Positions 6,971 through 8,558 of a stretch of DNA of 8,558 bases are shown here, in pieces. Below the pieces are notes generated by a model. It made no database searches and was not told the origin of the DNA. It saw nothing but the letters and a program-made list of their open reading frames with translations. The DNA is taken from positions 1 to 8,558 of the forward strand of contig JASHQO010000091.1 of assembly GCA_030039105.1 (NCBI GenBank), in the 5' to 3' direction. Position 1 is the first letter of the stretch. Every line of letters starts with the position of its first letter. The translations under genes were made by a program, and so were the position numbers. Source of the stretch: Xanthobacteraceae bacterium (lineage in GTDB: Bacteria > Pseudomonadota > Alphaproteobacteria > Rhizobiales > Xanthobacteraceae).

Positions 6971-7273
6971 CGATCGCGACGGAATTGGTTGATCGAATTG
7001 TCGAACTTCTTTAAAGTTAATGCGATGGTCGGCAGCGGCCCGGCGTAGGAACTAACAATATCCGCGGCAATTATTCCAGTATACATGGAAATTGCCGCGG
7101 TGCCGGTCGGGACGCTCGGCCCAATGCGAATTGCGGGCACGAATTTGTTCCCTTCACTGATCTCCATGCAGTCCTGGTTTGGCACATTGCGGGACACCGG
7201 GGCGGATGACGCCGCTGCCCTCGTTTTCCCAACTCAACCGGACGAAGTCGCCGAGGAAATACTGGCTCCCGCC
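6971..7273. promoter_or_regulatory. Divergent hpnA/hpnG upstream region
   Basis: This ~300-bp stretch separates the hpnA start from the preferred hpnG start. The part next to hpnA (about 6981-7020) is the most AT-rich sequence of the window and includes AACTT-CTTTA-AAGTT (7004-7018), a likely place for the hpnA promoter, although no clean -35/-10 pair can be named. An 11-bp inverted repeat lies at 7062-7100. From 7085 to 7273 the hpnG frame is open (63 codons) but does not resemble HpnG. No other gene is recognised, and an opposite-strand 76-codon frame (6967-7197) resembles nothing known. Confidence 0.5.
7062..7100. repeat. Perfect 11-bp inverted repeat (operator or leader hairpin candidate)
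   Basis: CCGCGGCAATT at 7062-7072 and AATTGCCGCGG at 7090-7100 are exact reverse complements separated by 17 bp. The spacer contains CCA...TGG (7076-7078/7086-7088) and the palindrome GTATAC (7079-7084), so the element is symmetric at several levels. No T-run follows, so it is not a typical terminator. An operator between the divergent hpnA and hpnG genes or a hairpin in the hpnG leader RNA fits better. It would lie at the very start of the coding region if hpnG began at 7085. Confidence 0.6.
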
Positions 7274-7945
7274 ATGCCAACGGCGTCGGTCGCGGCCCTG
7301 GTCGGCCTCGCCTTCGAGGCCCGTATTGCGGCGACCTCCGGCGTTCTGGTGCTGTGCCGGGACGCGGCGGAAGACGAAATGTCCCGCACGCTGGCGCTGG
7401 CGGTGAGGAGTGGCTGCCGCGGCCTCATCAGCTTCGGTGTCGCGGGCGGGCTCGTTGCCGACCTGCGTCCGGGCGACTGCATCGTGGCGTCGTCTATCGT
7501 CGATCATTCCGGATCGTGGTCGACAGATCCGCGCTGGTCGGATCGGCTCTTGCAATTGGTTCCCGACGCGCGGCCGGGCAAGATCGTCGGCGTCAATGCC
7601 GTCGTGTCCGATCCGCCGTCGAAACGCGAGCTGCACCGGCTCACCGGGGCCGTGGCCGTCGATATGGAATCGCATCTCGTCGCCCGCATCGCCGCTGCCT
7701 ACGAGCTGTCCTGCGCCACGCTGCGCGTCGTTATCGACCCGGTGCATCGGACGGTGCCGCGGGCGGCGACCGCGGCGGTGCGTCCGGGCGGCTGCACGGA
7801 TTTGAATTTTCTCGTGCGCGAGCTGGTACGGCATCCTTCGCAGGTGCCTGGGCTTCTGCGCATCGCGGGCGACGCCTGCGTGGCGAATTATACGCTGCTT
7901 CGGCTCGCGCGAATCCTGAAGGCGTTCCTGCAAATAGCCCGGTAA
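7274..7945 (+). CDS. hpnG: HpnG, hopanoid-associated nucleoside phosphorylase
   Basis: From ATG 7274 the product is 223 residues, near the ~212 of the family, and begins MPTASVAALVGLAFEARIA, the position of the usual first strand and T/V-GL-x-x-EA-R-I-A motif. GLISFGVAGGLVADLRPGDCIVA (50-72) is the hallmark block and AVAVDMESHLVARIAA (126-141) the ribose-binding DMES region. RVVIDPVHRTVPRAA (151-165) matches the family's RV-x-x-DP...P-x-A. Known role: cleaving adenine from adenosylhopane to give a phospho-ribosyl hopane on the way to BHT. ATG 7085 would add 63 residues with no counterpart; 7274 is chosen by homology, though its Shine-Dalgarno is weak (GAGG at 7253-7256 is 17 nt away). The loop after the second strand reads VLVLCRDAAEDE, without the Gly-rich turn I expect there. 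shc and hpnH, common neighbours, are not in the window. Confidence 0.85.
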   Translation: MPTASVAALVGLAFEARIAATSGVLVLCRDAAEDEMSRTLALAVRSGCRGLISFGVAGGLVADLRPGDCIVASSIVDHSGSWSTDPRWSDRLLQLVPDARPGKIVGVNAVVSDPPSKRELHRLTGAVAVDMESHLVARIAAAYELSCATLRVVIDPVHRTVPRAATAAVRPGGCTDLNFLVRELVRHPSQVPGLLRIAGDACVANYTLLRLARILKAFLQIAR

Positions 7946-8029
7946 GCGACGTTCGGCTGCGTTGTGCCGTTGGCGACGATCCACAGATCGGCCGTGGCGC
8001 GGTCGATCGCGGTCGTCACATTCCGCGGC

Positions 8030-8443
8030 TCAGCCGGCGTGGGCCGCGCGACGCTGCAGGGCAGCTTCCTCGGGCGACTTCGGCGTGGCCGGCAACTGCA
8101 GCACCGTTGCCCGCTGACCCTCTCGCAGCAGCGTCAGCAGCACGACCTTGCCGTCGGGAAATTCCAGCGCGTCGTGATGGGCGGCCAGTCTCTGCCTGTT
8201 GACCTGGCGGAAGATCGCCGTCGTGTGATTGATCACTCTGTCCCGCCACGGCAGCAGGCCGGTCGCATCGCATTTGACGGTGTCGGCGAAAGCCAGCTCG
8301 GTCCCCGGCAAGATGCATACCGCGACGGCGGCATCGCTTGATGCGCAAAAGCCGCGCGTTCCCGTACCGAAGTTGCGGGTGATCAGCGCGTCACCGACCT
8401 TCGCCGGTCGTGATTGGACACCGGTAAGACTATAGTCGCACAT
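8030..8443 (-). CDS. Conserved hypothetical protein (MCDYS... family)
   Basis: A 137-residue soluble protein without signal peptide or membrane helix. It opens MCDYSL, followed by SRPAKVGD (11-18), TRGF at 29-32, VAVCILPGTELAF (40-52), IFRQVN (77-82), HHDALEFPDGKVVLLT (89-104) and EGQRATVLQLPATP (108-121). I recognise this pattern from small uncharacterised proteins common in Bradyrhizobium and relatives; no function is known to me. The conserved Cys2, Cys43 and His89-His90 could bind a metal, but that is inference. GGAGAA (8456-8451, minus strand) lies 7 nt before the ATG, so the start is well supported. It converges on hpnG with an 84-bp gap and is probably unrelated to hopanoid synthesis. 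Confidence 0.85.
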   Translation of the reverse strand: MCDYSLTGVQSRPAKVGDALITRNFGTGTRGFCASSDAAVAVCILPGTELAFADTVKCDATGLLPWRDRVINHTTAIFRQVNRQRLAAHHDALEFPDGKVVLLTLLREGQRATVLQLPATPKSPEEAALQRRAAHAG

Positions 8444-8450
8444 CGAGGCA

Positions 8451-8456
8451 TTCTCC
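8451..8456 (-). promoter_or_regulatory. Shine-Dalgarno of the MCDYS protein
   Basis: GGAGAA on the minus strand, 7 nt upstream of the ATG at 8443. It confirms the start of the small minus-strand gene. Confidence 0.7.
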
Positions 8457-8530
8457 GCTTTGCAACTTGCCGACCACCCAAAGCGAGAACAGCCGACGGT
8501 TTATTTGGTTTCACGACTGGTCCGGAGACT

Positions 8531-8558
8531 TGGCGCCGCGACCTGGCGCCGCGACCTG
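8531..8558. repeat. 13-bp tandem direct repeat at the window edge
   Basis: TGGCGCCGCGACC occurs twice head to tail (8531-8543 and 8544-8556) and a third copy starts with TG at the edge. The array may continue outside the window. The unit contains the palindrome GGCGCC. A minisatellite, the edge of an extragenic repeat or a small coding repeat are all possible. Confidence 0.6.

Noticed and set aside
7946..8029. Intrinsic terminator between the convergent hpnG and MCDYS genes
   Set aside because: The 84-bp gap has short GC symmetries (such as CGATCG) but no stem of useful length followed by a T-run on either strand.
8457..8558. Sigma-70-type promoter for the MCDYS gene
   Set aside because: The region must hold its promoter, but no convincing -35/-10 pair with proper spacing could be named.

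Overview
The window looks like chromosomal DNA from a GC-rich, hopanoid-producing alphaproteobacterium. Protein style and gene content suggest the Rhizobiales (Bradyrhizobium/Rhodopseudomonas-like), but no rRNA or other taxonomic marker is present, so this is inference. Nearly all of it is coding, and no tRNA, rRNA, CRISPR array, phage gene or insertion sequence was seen.

Layout. A tightly packed plus-strand operon runs from the left edge to about 5945. It contains the C-terminal part of a family 2 glycosyltransferase (cut by the window edge), an AI-2E family membrane permease, a small soluble protein resembling the YkoP family, then hpnI, hpnJ and hpnK. Four of the five junctions are ATGA/GTGA-type 4-bp overlaps, which implies translational coupling. 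hpnA lies on the minus strand, converging on hpnK with a 46-bp tail overlap. hpnG lies on the plus strand, divergent from hpnA, across a roughly 300-bp leader that carries a perfect 11-bp inverted repeat. The right end holds a small conserved hypothetical protein (MCDYS...) on the minus strand and a 13-bp tandem repeat at the extreme edge.

How the genes work together. HpnG acts in making the C35 hopanoid side chain (adenosylhopane to phospho-ribosylhopane, the route to bacteriohopanetetrol, BHT). HpnI adds N-acetylglucosamine to BHT, HpnK removes the acetyl group, and the radical SAM enzyme HpnJ contracts the amino sugar to the cyclitol ether. HpnA is the hopanoid-associated SDR/epimerase of less certain role. 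The GT2, AI-2E and YkoP-like genes sit in the same transcription unit and may serve glycosylation or movement of hopanoids or of another envelope lipid, which is unproven.

The most striking observation is in hpnJ. The natural start, with a good Shine-Dalgarno and the usual overlap with hpnI, is followed 22-23 codons later by an in-frame TAG. The reading frame and family-typical sequence are intact on both sides, where I expect a CAG glutamine codon. A single C-to-T change therefore separates this gene from an intact one. It is either a very recent inactivation, a sequence error, or a stop that is read through or bypassed by restart at a GTG 90 bp downstream.
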